A stretch of DNA of 64,000 nt, taken from NCBI GenBank assembly GCA_947184155.2, contig CAMXCT020002713.1, forward strand, positions 309,501 to 373,500, in the 5' to 3' direction. Positions 18,794 to 30,299 of this stretch are shown piece by piece. The stretch is from Cladocopium goreaui. Taxonomy: Eukaryota > Sar > Dinophyceae > Suessiales > Symbiodiniaceae. Below the pieces are notes generated by a model. That model was given only the letters and a program-made list of their open reading frames with translations. It was not told the origin of the DNA and did not search any database. Every line of letters starts with the position of its first letter. Within the stretch, counting starts at the first letter, position 1. The translations under genes and the position numbers were made by a program.

Positions 18794-19037
18794 TTGAGTG
18801 TTTTTTCTTTTTCTTCTTAAACGTTTTGTCCTTCTTTTTTTTGGACTTTTTTTTCCTTCCTTTTCAGGCTCAGCTTTAGCCTCAGCTTTCTGCTTCTTGC
18901 CGTAGCTCTTCTTGGGCGGCAACGATTCAACATCCGACTTCAAGGATTCGATGACAGAGTCTGAAACATCACCAGGGACTTGAACTTTATCAGGTGGCAA
19001 AGAATATTCACCTTGGAGTTGGAACTCATTATTATTT
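18794..19037 (-). CDS. Lys/Arg-rich exon
   Basis: Bounded by an acceptor gtggttag and a strong donor caa|gtgagt at 18793. It encodes an acidic start (PGDVSDSVIESLKSDVES) followed by a very basic stretch of Lys/Arg clusters, a likely nuclear or nucleic-acid-binding tail. No family recognised. Confidence 0.4.
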
Positions 19038-19123
19038 CTAACCACCATCATGCGAAACAGAAATTTCAGAAATGGGAAACATCTGACAGTTCAAAAAGCT
19101 GCTAATTTAAAAACAGACTGACT

Positions 19124-19318
19124 GAGTTGAGATACTGCTGTCCTTTGAATATTGTTTCCACCTTTCCCATGCAGTTTTGTGCACAGCCTTCAGCACATGT
19201 GACCAGTTTTCCTGCGACTCCTTCTGGAAAGATTTGGAACTGCTTCTCAGTCCGAGGGCGCCAGAAAATGAGGCCACCCAACGGTGATCATTGCCTGGCT
19301 TGACGGGCAAAAACATTT
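19124..19318 (-). CDS. Small exon of the multi-exon gene
   Basis: The acceptor cttccctttcag precedes an open segment (VKPGNDHRWVASFSGALG...ENWSHVLKAVHKTAWERWKQ). The donor ca|gtcagt is at 19123. It is probably helical and of unknown function. The reading frame is one of two possible. Confidence 0.4.
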
Positions 19319-19449
19319 CTGAAAGGGAAGCCTCTCAAAATCACTAAAAACAATCAGTCCAGCAGTCCAAAATTTACCGCCACACAAGTTCAGCTTAAAC
19401 AAAATTTTGACTCAATTTGGCCAAGCAACAGTACAGAAGAATGCTGCAC

Positions 19450-20111
19450 CCAGGTGGTGAAATTGATGCCAAGATTGGTGGCGTGTGATGCACATTGGGG
19501 CCCCTTACCACGGAAGTGCTTGGTTCAGCAGCAAGAGCATCTACTGGCACAGGGCCAGCCAGTGATGACGACGATGGTGCCGAATGCAAGCCATTGTCAA
19601 CATCAAGACTTTGTTGCACCACCAGCCTCGATTCCAATCCACCTTCAGATTCAGTGACTACAACAGACGGACAATGGGTCTCCATCTCAGTGCTGGAAGC
19701 GGCACCGCCGCATGAAGACCCCGGTGGTTCCATCTCAGCAGCGGGAGGAGCGTTGTCATCATCTCCTGCCGCCACTGTCGGTCCCACAGAATCTGGGCGC
19801 TCTGTCGCCTCTCCTGTGTCACCAAATAGATTTTCCATGTTGTCTGCAGCTGTGGAGGTATCAAGTTCCACTGGGTCAACGACTGGGACTTCTACAGTGT
19901 GCTGCTCCTGCTCTGCATCCACAGTGGAAAAACTCAACCTCCTTCGAACTGATGGTGGTTCTTCATCAATGACTTCGCCTTTCTGTTTGGCTTTCCCTCG
20001 GCCCTTTCCATGGCCTCTGCCACCTTTGCCTTTCCCTTTGCCTTTTCTGCCTCTACCTCTTCCTCTGTTGAACTTGGTCTCTGCTCTGAGCTTTTTCGCC
20101 TTTTTTTTCTT
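19450..20111 (-). CDS. Exon with RG/KG-rich basic block and acidic Ser/Thr-rich tail
   Basis: The acceptor ggcaattcag at 20112 starts a frame with AAG-rich codons (KKKKAKKLRAE). A striking KFNRGRGRGRKGKGKGKGG block follows, and then RRRLSFSTVDAEQ. A long disordered region rich in Ser, Thr, Val, Glu and Asp follows, up to a donor near 19449 (gtgcag). The RG/KG repeats suggest RNA or DNA binding. Confidence 0.5.
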
Positions 20112-20171
20112 CTGAATTGCCTTAGATCAACCAAGCGACAAAAGCAGAGTGTGAGTGGGAGTTGGAGGATG

Positions 20172-20262
20172 CCCATATAGAGGTCCTAAAAGGGGCCGTA
20201 GAGGTCTTCAACAGGGCCCGTAGAGGTCCTACAAGGGCCCGTAGAGGTCATACAGAGGTCCT
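20172..20262 (+). repeat. Short minisatellite (gtagaggtc unit)
   Basis: About five imperfect copies of a ~20-base unit built on gtagaggtcctacaagggcc lie between two exons, in an intron. Confidence 0.7.
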
Positions 20263-20264
20263 AC

Positions 20265-21062
20265 AAGGCGTCCAGAGAGCTCCTACTGCCATGGACGGCA
20301 TAAACTTGTTTCAAACTTAAAATGTCGATTGTGAAATTCATCCAAGATGCGTCGATGCCATCTTGCCTCATTTGCTGCCATTTCTTTTTGCGAGCCATCT
20401 TGTTCATGTTGCCGATCTTCATGTCCTTCTGGAATTCTACGGCATCCTCCTTGTCCATGTTTTCAAGCAAAATTTCAGCAAACTCCTCATCTTGCGCGCC
20501 CTGCTCCTCAATGTCTTGCTTTCGCTTCTGCCTCTTTTTTTCGTTGGCAACCACTGACTCAGCAAAGTCTGCATGGCCATCAGATGCACTAAGTGCAATT
20601 GTACGGAGCAGGTCGTTTCTTGACATTGACGTTGGTTTCTTGATTTCAAAGAATGTAGCCAGCGTCACCAGCTCACGGAAGACAAGGTCTGACGAGTAGC
20701 AGCCAAGACAGCACATTGCCACAGGTTGAAAGTCAGTCTCTTTTATGACAATTTGCTCCGAATCAAGTAGTGGCTCGGCAACACCAGCTTCCCACTGATC
20801 CAATCGGAACACAAAATGCCACTCCAGCTGTCCGTTGACATCAAGCTGCAATTTTCCATCATGACGAGCAACCAACGGCCAAGCCAGAACTGCCCAATCC
20901 AAGTTTGCAACACAAAGCAAGATTGAGTGATTGCCGTCACCTTCGCCACCAGCAGTGAGGTTCAGACGCGGGCGGAAAACCATTCCAGGTCGCAAGACCA
21001 AAGATAGCCGAGCATCCTGATGCAAAAACCGTTGGATCTGAACAGTCTTCAAATAACCACTT
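20265..21062 (-). CDS. Exon, 260 aa, partly charged-helical
   Basis: Acceptor gcttgaaattag at 21063; donor candidate gtagga at 20264. The frame reads SGYLKTVQIQRFLHQ..., then beta-rich segments with LDWAVLAWPLVARHDGKLQLDV. A charged, probably coiled-coil stretch follows (ANEKKRQKRKQDIEEQGAQDEE and then MARKKKWQQMRQDG). The sequence looks codon-like throughout with no stop. No family recognised. Confidence 0.5.
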
Positions 21063-21116
21063 CTAATTTCAAGCCGACAAAAAAGAAGTTAGCCGGGTCA
21101 AGCAAACAGTTTTAAA

Positions 21117-22414
21117 TCAGGGCCAAGATTCAGAGAGTTTGATCTGTCTCCTCCCCAACTGGTTTTTGGCAAAGTGCCGCACCAGCTGCCAAGCAGCAGC
21201 AGACCTGTGGAGGGACTCCTCGCTGACTGTGCCCCACCTCTTCGAACCAAGCAGCTGGCTGTAGACCTTCGGGAGCTTGGAGGATCTCGGGATGAAGCAA
21301 GCTTTCGCCTTGCCTTTGCCATTTGTCCTTTTCCACTGGCGTCTGAACACATCCTTGCTAAGGGCAGCAGGATGGTTTACACCCCGAGACTCCAGTGCAG
21401 CACTGCCATTGATCACTTGTTGGATCTGGAAGTTGCTTTGTTTTTTGTTGATGTTCATCCGGGCGTCATTTCTAACCCGCCCATGGATATCCTCAATCAG
21501 TTTGGTGTCCGGAAGCACATGGACAAGCGATCTGAGGAGCTTTTTGGCCCTGACATGATCGCCTCGTTCACTCAGTTGAAAAACCAAGCGCATCACTGGA
21601 GGAACTGACACTCTCAGGTCACCAGCCAGTGTCTGGTTACATTGGGTTTGCTCGATAATGACCAGACTTTTCCAATCAGAAAGCAAGAGATCCAGTGACG
21701 GCTGGGCAACATCTTCATTGTCTGAAAGCAAGCCAGAATAGACGTCTGGTGGCAAGTTCATTTTGCTCAAACTGCTGGCCCTTTTGTCAAGAAGACTCAA
21801 AACGTAGAAGAATAGCTCCTCAACAAAGGAGTCCATGTTGCAAGTTGAATCCTGCTCCACGTGTTGAAGTGACATCTCCAGATAGGAACCAATCTTTGAA
21901 AAATTGGTCGTCGACAAGACGAGAATCAAATCTTTGAACTGTTTGTCACCAAGCCAGCCCTGGGCCAGTGATATTGTTCGTGCCAAGCCCTGGGCAGGCG
22001 ACTTCACTTTTTTCACCAAATCTGCATACCAGCTCCACAGTGGCCTCCCTCCAATCCAAAGAACATTCACCGAAAGCCATGTTCTCCAAGACAAACAATG
22101 AAGAGCAAGCTTTATACCACTGTTTTCGCTCCGCAGCCTAGCCCAAGACTTGTCAGATTTATCAACAGATGGCTCATGTGGAAATTCATGCTCCAAGAGC
22201 ATCCTCAAACTCCACCATTCACCCAATTGGTCGGAACAGCATTGGTGCCATGAAAACCATCTGCTTGTTTTCACAGGCGCCAACTTGTTGTGAGTTGACT
22301 TCAGCCGATCCACCAAGCTCTGAAAGACATGAGCCAAGTCATCATGAGAGCGAATGGTGATGCCCATGTCCAGGCCAATCAGCTCCGAATACGCCTGGAA
22401 GATTGTTGTCTCCT
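21117..22414 (-). CDS. Long exon, about 430 aa, unknown function
   Basis: The acceptor ttcacggctccag precedes ETTIFQAYSELIGLDMGITIRSHDD. The join from the 23277 donor is in phase 0. The segment is open to a UGA at 21117; a GA-type donor (ccct|gattta) is possible, since dinoflagellates use non-GT donors. It is mostly helical, with a Trp-rich SRWFSWHQCCSDQLGEWWS patch and a basic FRRQWKRTNGKGKAKA segment near the end. No recognised domain. Confidence 0.5.
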
Positions 22415-22516
22415 GGAGCCGTGAATGGGTGAATCAAGTCAAGTCAGTCACATAAGATAAAACAAGAAACAGTCAGTCATTAGTACATTACGCACACATC
22501 ATATGATAATAAAATT

Positions 22517-23301
22517 ACTTCACTTCGAATGATCCCCACCATGACATTTATACATTTTCTTACTGGCAAATCTTCTGACATTCTATCTGGCATATCTTCT
22601 GACATTTTTCTGGCATTCTATCTGGCATATCTTCTGACATTCTATCTGACATATCTTCTGGCATTCTATCTGGCATATGTTCTGGCATTCTATCTGACAT
22701 TCTATCTGGCATATCTTCTGACATTTTTCTGGCATTCTATATGGCATATCTTCTGACATTCTATCTGACATATCTTCTGACATTCTTTCTGGAATATCTT
22801 CTGACATTCTGTCTGGCATATCTTCTGACATTCTTTCTGACATTCTTTCTGGCATTCTATCTGGCATATCTTCTGACATTCTATCAGACATCTTTTCTGA
22901 CATTCTTCCCGTTGAGGTCCGGCAGTGCCCACTGAGGTCCGGCAGTGCCCACTGCGATCTGGAAGTCGCAGTTGGGGTCCGGCAGTGCCCACTGCGATCT
23001 GGAAGTCGCGGTTGTGGTCCGGCAGTGCCCACTGCGACCTGGAAGTCGCGGTTGAGGTCCGGCAGTGCCCACTGCGATCTGCAACTCGCGGTTGAGGTCC
23101 GGCAGTGCCCACTGCGATCTGCAACTCGCGGTTGAGGTCCGGCAGTGCCCACTGGGATCTGGAGCTCGCGGTGGAGGTCCGGCTGTGCCCACTGGGATCT
23201 GGACTGCGAGGAGGAGGCAGCGGATGAGGAGGCGGAGGAGGAGAACAGCTCTGATAAAATCTAACAACCCTCACCTGGCAGGTGGGGAAAAATATGTTAT
23301 A
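22517..23301 (-). repeat. Repeat element copy 1, fills an intron and carries its donor site
   Basis: On the minus strand it begins tttttccccacctgccag|gtgagg and ends ggtggggatcattcgaagtgaag. It is an inverted copy of 30597-31153. Internally it has a 40-bp tandem repeat (seven to eight units of the ggcagtgcccactgcgatct type, about 22920-23200) and a 24-bp repeat (tctgacattctatctggcat, about 22570-22905). The intron of the minus-strand gene runs 23276 to 22415, so it consists almost entirely of this element. Short CCCCACC/GGTGGGG inverted repeats lie near the two ends. Confidence 0.75.
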
Positions 23302-25032
23302 TACAGACAACTCTCCCAGTTCAAAAGTTTTTTGAGCATTTTGAATCAGTGATGGCTTTTGAAAAAACTTGGGCCCACAAGACTGGTGAACATTTACCGG
23401 AGACCTACACCCACCCGACCAGCACTCCTCATCTTCCAGGGACAGGAACCCTTCAAGCAGTTCGAGCTTATTCTGAGAAAACCCAGCACTTCCATAAGGC
23501 TTATAGTTTATGGACCACAAAAATGAGGATGCCAACTGAGCACGCTGCAAGTTGGTTTTGACACGGCTTCTCTGGTCAATGTGGCACAGAGCTTTCATGT
23601 TCATTGACAGCTTCATATCACGTGCACACCGGTGGAAAGGGTCCCAGGTGAAGGAAACAGTATGGCAGGACTCGGTGTTGGTGCCACTCATGAAAGAGGC
23701 AATTGCCATGCCACTGGTCCCCTGGTCCATGCCCAGCATCAAAACCCGAAGATCGTCGATACCAGTCAGATCGATTTTCACAGAGTCACCAGTGAGTTGC
23801 TATCCCTGGTCACAACTCTCAGCTGGCTCGGCGTCAAAGGTTGCATAGCCTTGGCAAGGCCACTCTTCCCAAAGTCAAAGCTGGCGATTGTCATTTTCCC
23901 ATCTGACAAATGTTTCAACTGGTTGTTGATTGCTTCGAGTTGTGCATATGCAGCAATGCGTTGCACCTTGCGCTGTGCAACCAGCATATCCAATGTCCCT
24001 TCGAGCAGCAAATCTTCTGGGCCCACATGCCTGCCACTGCGAAGAAATTGGTTGTTGAGGTACACAGCAACATTGTTCTCGGGGCTGTAAGCCACACTGA
24101 TCAAAGTCTCTCTGCCAGAGAATCGGCTAGCATCTGTGATGACATTGACCTGCTGCACATCAAGAAAGCTCAGGGAAGACCTGGTTGCATACATCTTGTG
24201 TATTTTGCGAAGCCACATTTGACAAGTTTGGGCGTGGCAACCTCCATGTCGATCCCGTTCCTTTGTTTGGACATAAGCAGGGAGTGAAAGTCCAATCTCA
24301 TTTGCATGTTCATGCATCTCCCAAATCGTGTTCATATCAACCTGCACTCGGCCTTTACGGGCCTTGCTGCTACTTGGATTTTCCTCTGCTTCTTCATCAC
24401 CATCCACTGCAGGTACAAGGGCATCACTTGATCTTCTCCTCCTGCGTCCACGTGATGGAATCTGCCGCTGCTCAATGTCACCATTGACTTGAGCTTGCAT
24501 GACCAGAACGTCAATGGAGGAAGCCAAGAATTTCACCACCGCATTCCGAAGCAAATTTCTGAAAGCAAGTCCATTGGAACTTAGGGCATGTGCCTTCCTG
24601 GATCTTTTGAACTTGACACACTTGGCCAGGAAGACTGTCAGGTCCATGAAAGAAGCAGCATCAAACGCAGACGAAAGGATGGTTGCAGTTTTCATGTCAG
24701 CCCAAAGCTTTGAAAATGCCACCAGCACATTGCCATGTGTATCATCGTCTTCATGCATGAATCCCCTCAAATTGACCACACCAGACCCTTGAATCTGCAG
24801 TCGGCGGGACTCAGTGAGATAGCAAAAGCCACCACCGTCATTGTTCAACCTGCCCACGGCAATCAGAGCACATTTTTTCAGATGACTCAGTGCAAAGCTT
24901 GACTTGGCATCAAGACGGGCAGTCTCAGCAAGGTCGAAGAGATAGTACATCAGACCACAGGTGCTTACAACAGACGCATCCAATTGCTCCAGCCTGGCAG
25001 AGATTGGCAAGATTGTGGAAACCATGGGGGGT
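23277..25032 (-). CDS. Long exon with possible RNase-H-like (transposase-type) core; one frameshift
   Basis: It follows the 77-bp intron at 25033-25109. After a basic linker (RGRRRRRSS) it reads VITDASRFSGRETLISVAYS, then AYAQLEAINNQLKHLSDGK. After the frame break near 23787 it continues with VLMLGMDQGTSGMAIASFM and SFTWDPFHRCARDMKL. The spaced Asp residues in strand-like contexts recall an RNase-H-fold transposase, but this is my inference. The break is consistent with an extra CT (actctgtg instead of actgtg). The exon ends at FFPTCQ with donor cag|gtgagg; the codons for FFPTC lie within the flanking repeat element. Confidence 0.55.
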
Positions 25033-25109
25033 CTAAGAACCATTGGGAAAAACCATTTCAAATCAAACTAACATTTTTGAAGACACAATGTTTTTGAATT
25101 CGAAGATAC

Positions 25110-25437
25110 CTCGGGTTTGACGGCTTCATGTGAAGAGAATTGTCTCCCAGCAGTTCCTTCGCATCTGCTTGGTCAAGCCGACTCTGGACTGACTTGGTGA
25201 ACTTGTTGAGCTCAGGCTGATTAGTTGGGCTGGCATTGTCCCCACTCTCAAGTGCCTGGATCATCGTGTCAAAGAAGTAGTCCAATGACCAAAAATACTT
25301 TCCAAGCGACTCCACATGGTAACACACACATGTGGGCAGACTGTCTGCTACCTCCACTACGTACAGCGGGGCAAGGTCAGCACGAAAATGCAAGGCATGC
25401 TGCATCACTTTGTGATTGTGCTTGCCATGCCGCCCCA
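25110..25437 (-). CDS. Exon joined across a 77-bp intron to the 25032 exon
   Basis: Acceptor ccaactctag; donor cccgag|gtatct at 25109. It encodes HFRADLAPLYVVEVADSLP, CYHVESLGKYFWSLDYFFD and a charged end (SRLDQADAKELLGDN). Joining to 25032 keeps the frame (NPR-PPMVST). No family recognised. Confidence 0.6.
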
Positions 25438-25763
25438 CTAGAGTTGGTGCTTGACTGACACATGACGTTGGTTGAATTAAAATGCCCTGCTGGCAACTCC
25501 CTTAAAAGTGAACGCATGAAAGCAGCAGTGGCGGTTATAGAGTCGCTTGATTGTTTCTGAGGCAGCATTGAAAGTGACAACATGACTGGCAGCTGACAAC
25601 AAATGACATGACATTGACTATTTGAGCCAGGCCATGAATGAATGAACATGACAATGACATGACATTGCAAAGTGTCAGTGGGCAGCAGGCACTTCCTGAC
25701 TCACTGGGCCACCAGACACCGAGTCTGCAGCATTTGACCTGCAGGCAGGTTCCAGCAACAAAA

Positions 25764-25876
25764 TGATGTGGAAAAAACAGTTGAAAAACAGTTGGAAAAA
25801 CAGTTGAAAAAACAGTTGAAAAAACAGTTGAAAAACAGTTGAAAAACAGTTGAAAAACAGTTGAAAAACAGTTGAA
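25764..25876 (+). repeat. Tandem repeat of cagttgaaaaa
   Basis: About nine copies of an 11-14 base unit (aacagttgaaaaa), intronic. Confidence 0.85.
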
Positions 25877-26696
25877 TGACTGAGGGGTTAATTGACTCAA
25901 TAGAACGAACAAACAGAACATGTTGAACCTAACCCGTTTTTTCGGAAGTATGAGGTTAACAAATTCATATGAATCATGGCTGGTGCTTGGCACTGGCATC
26001 GGAACACCTCAGCCACGAACTTTTGTCACTTCGCATGTAAGTCATCACTGACATGATGCCCTCTAACTTTGACATCCCAGTCTGACTTTGTGAACTGGTT
26101 TAGTCGTCGTCATCAAATTGCCAGCAGGTTCTTGACTCCCGCCAGCCCCCAAACTCCACATAGCGAGTGGAAATTATGGATTGCCAAAAATATCAATGGG
26201 GCCGAAAGCCAAAATCTTATTGCCCTGCATCACGGAGTGGTCACTAAGACTGACTGACATATCATATGACGTTTTTCCACAACCATGTTGGCATTGGAAT
26301 AGCCATGTTGGTATTGGTATTTGAGGACATCACTTGGTTAGGCCAGTCCACCACTACAGCAAGGCCACAAAGAACAGACCATTGATAAATTGATAAAAGG
26401 ACACACCCTAGAGAATACTGCCAAGTGTGGCTGACAAGCTCATCATTTCATCGTTGATTACTTTGACTTGAGCTGAGAGATACACGATTTCATTTGGTTG
26501 ACAAGTTGAAGAAACCATTGGCAGAGCTTGCCCAACAGCCCATGACAGCACATGTCGCCCCAGCACCTCATGATTGCATTGTTGCTGCCAGCAAAACAAA
26601 TTGAATAGTTCCAGTCCAACTATGTTTTCAAACGTAAGCATGACCTTTCAAGTCAGACATGACTAACAAGGCAAAGGAGGCACTCAAAGAAATCAC

Positions 26697-26895
26697 TCAG
26701 TCCATGTCGCCCTCAGTGGCACCACCTCCAAAAGATTCAATCTCGGCTCGAGCTTCACCAATGGCATCAGCAGGTGGGGAATCAGAATCAGCACGCCCAA
26801 CAGGCCCCGAAGCCACATCACCAGGACCTTCCCCACCACGAGGAGCATCATCAGCGACAGGAGCCATGCCCCCAGCGCCATCACCCACAGGAATC
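26697..26895 (-). CDS. Acidic low-complexity exon
   Basis: Acceptor taactaag at 26896; donor candidate gtgatt at 26696. It encodes a Gly/Ala/Asp-rich stretch (PVGDGAGGMAPVADDAP...GEARAEIESFGGG). The UGA just at the end could be a true stop if no splice occurs. Confidence 0.4.
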
Positions 26896-27000
26896 CTTAG
26901 TTATAGTTGGTTGCAGCATGAGGAAAAGCAGGTTTCAAAACTTGCTCTCACTCACTCAAAAAATGTTTGTCCAAGTTTTAAAAAACATCATCCAAGACAC

Positions 27001-27314
27001 TCAGGTTCGAGGGCGTGCGGCGGCACACATCGGTAAGGACAATCCATCTCCGTTTTGTTCGCACACTGTCTCCAATCCAGCACGCATGCACGGTGAAATG
27101 CATGTGTGCACCACAAGGCCATGGTGTCATCCCCACGGCGCATGTGGTCCTGGCATATGCAGCAAGTTGGAAGATCTTCCTCATGATCAGCTTCCCCATC
27201 CTGAGAACCATTCGCGGCAGTTGGAGCAACTGGAGCTGGTGCTGGTCGAACTTCCTCAGCAACAACACGAGCAGCCACTGACGTTGAAACTGGAGCCTGT
27301 GGAGGGCGATTGAC
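27001..27314 (-). CDS. RING-H2 zinc-finger exon (E3 ubiquitin-ligase type)
   Basis: After a Pro/Ala/Val-rich start (VNRPPQAPVSTSV) and an acidic linker, the frame reads CCICQDHMRRGDD, then WCTHAFHRACVLDWRQC, then MDCPYRC. This is a RING-H2 pattern (C-x2-C, C-x-H-x2-H-x2-C, C-P-x2-C), with aromatic Phe and Trp at the usual core positions. RING domains bind two zinc ions and recruit E2 enzymes. The acceptor ggttgag at 27315 follows in phase from the 27482 exon (PSSA-VNRP). The donor is near 27000 (gtgtct). Confidence 0.7.
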
Positions 27315-27481
27315 CTCAACCATCACACCGGAAAGGGCAGCGGCTGGTGGAAAAGCAGCCTTAGCTGATTACTGCTGCAGTTGCTTCGAAAACGTTGAAG
27401 GGTACAATTGGCAGTATCATATATCTGTTCAATGTTAAATTAAAAGCACAGGAAAGAAGTATTGGCAAAATCACAAATCAC

Positions 27482-27759
27482 TGCACTTGAAGGAACAGGG
27501 GCAACATCAGCTCCACCAGCTCTTGCTGGTGGTGGCACAGGGCGACCATGCTGGCGACCCAGCAACACAGCAATGTCCGGAGCTGCCACTTCATTGGCTG
27601 GAACTGGTGGGGCACGACGCTGCAACCAAGTGGCGCACCAGCCCAACTCAGCTGCCAAGGCAAAGAGAGCTTCATCTGTTGCCACAAGTGGAAGTTTCTG
27701 CAGGATCGCTTGGAAAGTCTGAGGACCAAGACCACTCACAATCCTCAATTTCCAAGAAA
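27482..27759 (-). CDS. Exon upstream of the RING exon
   Basis: Acceptor ttggcag at 27760; donor gca|gtgatt at 27481. It encodes SWKLRIVSGLGPQTFQAILQ, then a helical segment (DEALFALAAELGWCATWLQ), then a Pro/Ala-rich tail. The helical part could be a small protein-binding domain; no firm match. Confidence 0.5.
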
Positions 27760-28230
27760 CTGCCAATGAATGCAATGACTGTCCGTCTATTGTCAACAAT
27801 TAGTTACTTGTCAACCCCAATGTGCAAGTCAAGAAGCATCATTCATGTCATGGCGTGTGTCATTGTCAGTCATTTGTCACGTCATGCCAACATTTTATTG
27901 TGAAGTTAAGTAAGTTAGTGTGGCAAATCATATTATGTCAAACTTAATGAGTGTGTTGCTGTTGCTCATGTCATTGATGGCCAGCGTCGTCTTGTGGCGG
28001 CTCAGCATTTTCTCATTGAACTCCGAGTACCGGGCAACCCCTGGGCGGGCAGAGGTATGTGAAGAAATCATATTTCCAAAGACAAAACTTATTTATCATA
28101 CCAAGAGGAAATGTTAGTTAAAACCTTTCCCAACCAATCTATCAAATTTTGGGTTGGATTAAACACAAGACCCCAGAGGAAGTAACCAACTCATGAAGAT
28201 TAATGATCAGAGGATTCAGATTAGATTAAC

Positions 28231-28579
28231 CCTCCGCACCACTTGAATCCCGGATAAAGAAGCATGGTCAACAAATGTTGAGCTGGGTCACTTAGGTCAC
28301 AGATTCGGACACTGGGTTTGATCCTTGTAAAGATCCAAAGCAGGCAAAGGAGGCCGTTTGTGGAGCACTCCGCTGTGTACCCACTCTCCAACCTTTTGTT
28401 CACGTACTCCATGCACTCGGACAACCTGTTTCGTGGCACCTGCCGGACGCAAGTGCATCCTCTGCCAATGAACTTGTCATCCAATGCAAAGCCCTGATCA
28501 TCGTAGAAAGCTGCAGTACCAGTAAGTGCTGGAGGTTGAGCAGGTGGATGGCGGTTCATGGAATTCTGTGGGGTGGCGA
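28231..28579 (-). CDS. Exon, about 115 aa, Cys-containing
   Basis: Acceptor gttaatgcag at 28580; donor gttaat at 28230. It reads ATPQNSMNRHPPAQPPALTG, then FYDDQGFALDDKFIGRGCTCVR and a compact segment with several Cys (ECSTNGLLCLLW). No family recognised; it looks like a small folded domain with a Pro-rich N-terminus. Confidence 0.5.
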
Positions 28580-28685
28580 CTGCATTAACATCTTCCAGAT
28601 CTGGCTGACCTCAGGGATTTGTCAATGTGATTCAATGAGTGATTGGTTTGATTATTTCCCAATAGGTGCACACAGGCTATTTTAG

Positions 28686-29375
28686 TTAGTTTAGGGGCAA
28701 AAAATTGTAATTAGCCATGGTTCCACACCCCCGTCCTGCTCCTTCATCAAGCTCTTCATCATATTCGTCCTCAGACAGATGCACCCCATTGGCAACCATG
28801 TGCTGTGGGCCTTGGTGAAGGTTCTGCGCAGCCATGCCCATGCCCATGCCCATGCCCATCTGGTTTTGAGCGACACCCATGCCCATCATCTGGTTTGGAG
28901 CGTTGCCCATCCCCATCATCTGGTGTGGAGTGTTACCCATGCCCATGCCCATCTGGTTTTGAGCGACACCCATGCCCATCATCTGGTTTGGAGCGTTGCC
29001 CATCCCCATCATCTGGTGTGGAGTGTTACCCATGCCCATCATCTGGTTTGGAGAGTTGCCCATGCCCATCATCTGGTTTTGAGCGACACCCATGCCCATC
29101 ATCTGGTTTGGAGCGTTGCCCATGCCCATCATCTGGTTTGGAGCCAGGCCCATGCCCATGATTTGCTGAGCATTGCCCATGCCCATCATCTGCTGAGAAC
29201 CACCCATGCCCATCGTGTGCTGCTGAGGCCCCATCATCGGCATGCCCATGCCCATGCCCATGCCCAGTCCAGGCTGAACCATTCCCACTGGTGCACCCAT
29301 GCCCATCATTTGGTTTGACTGCTGCTGCATGACACGAGCACGCTTTGTGCGACGAGTAGCTGCTGCGACAGACAT
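28686..29375 (-). CDS. Met/Gly/Asn/Gln-rich repeat protein
   Basis: It starts with ATG (MSVAAATRRTKRARVMQQQ), basic and possibly a nuclear signal. More than 10 copies of MMGMG-(N/V)A-(P/Q)NQ follow, and the acidic end EDEYDEELDEGAG. The DNA under it is a tandem array of catgcccatcatctggtt units, with a longer duplicated block at 28866-29030. Low-complexity proteins of this type often phase-separate or act as transcription/RNA-binding partners, but nothing specific can be said. It may be a first exon or a complete small gene; UAA ends it at 28686. Confidence 0.55.
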   Translation of the reverse strand: MSVAAATRRTKRARVMQQQSNQMMGMGAPVGMVQPGLGMGMGMGMPMMGPQQHTMGMGGSQQMMGMGNAQQIMGMGLAPNQMMGMGNAPNQMMGMGVAQNQMMGMGNSPNQMMGMGNTPHQMMGMGNAPNQMMGMGVAQNQMGMGMGNTPHQMMGMGNAPNQMMGMGVAQNQMGMGMGMGMAAQNLHQGPQHMVANGVHLSEDEYDEELDEGAGRGCGTMANYNFLPLN

Positions 29376-29734
29376 TGCTCAGATAGACGACACAAGACAA
29401 CAGAGTGACACCCTGATTGATAGACAATTGACACCTGCGGTGACATAGATTTGTGCTCAAAGGTCCTACCCACGCCACACTTTTTCATCTTTTCCCACAT
29501 TTTCCCACTTTTTCACATTTTTCCCACACATTCAAGAGATTTGGAGCATCTCTGCCATTTTTGCCATAAATGATACATAATGATACTTAATGAGGTATAA
29601 AATGCACAAACATGATCCAACATGGAAAAAAATGAAAAAAAATGAAAAAAAATGCAGAAGGGACGCCATTGGTGTGCCAAAACCCTGCTGATGTAGTCGG
29701 TGGATTTCCCAAACCCTTCCGATCTGTTCGGGGC

Positions 29735-29960
29735 CCCCACACAAACCCCTCCGATCTAATCGGCACCCCTACACAAACCCCGCCGATCTATTCGAGGTCC
29801 CACAAACCCCGCCGATCTATTCGAGTGTCTTACAAACCCCGCCGATCTATTCGAGTGTCACACAAACCCCGCCGATCTATTCGAGTGTCACACAAACCCC
29901 GCCGATCTATTCGAGTGTCACACAAACCCCGCCGATCTATCCGAGGGTTCATGAGAGAAC
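29735..29960 (+). repeat. 30-bp tandem repeat
   Basis: Six to seven units of tcgagtgtca + cacaaacccc + gccgatctat, the outer ones degenerate. A trace of the same motif (gccgatcta) occurs at 43074 and 43091. Confidence 0.9.
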
Positions 29961-30299
29961 CCCCCCACAAACCTATCTATTCAGGCGACCCCTGAAAAAC
30001 TTCCCCCAAGTAAGCGGAAGCCATTTGAACCCCCCTGAATCTGGAGCCCTGCAAGCCCATGGGGACCTGGACCACACAGTGAAGATCCTGGCTTCACGCA
30101 ATAGACCTGCAACAGATGCAGGGGCAAGATGACTGCAGGGGGATGGTTAAGTTGACATTGACAATGATACAGTCGTGTTTGGATTCTCACAGCTCCAACT
30201 CGCGAGCGATGTGGTTTTCAGCAGTGGCCCTCAGAATGGATGCCAGAATAAATGCAATCAACAATCGTTTGTGAACTAGGTGGGTGTAAACTTACCCTG

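Noticed and set aside
22583-23781. Long ORFs through the 40-bp and 24-bp tandem repeats, and equivalents at 30629-31154
   Set aside because: They are open in several frames because unit lengths do not create stops. The region behaves as an intron with a donor at 23276.
28779-29318. His/Ala- and Pro/Cys-rich plus-strand ORFs
   Set aside because: Antisense shadows of the Met/Gly-rich repeat array, whose minus frame has an ATG, a basic start and an acidic end.
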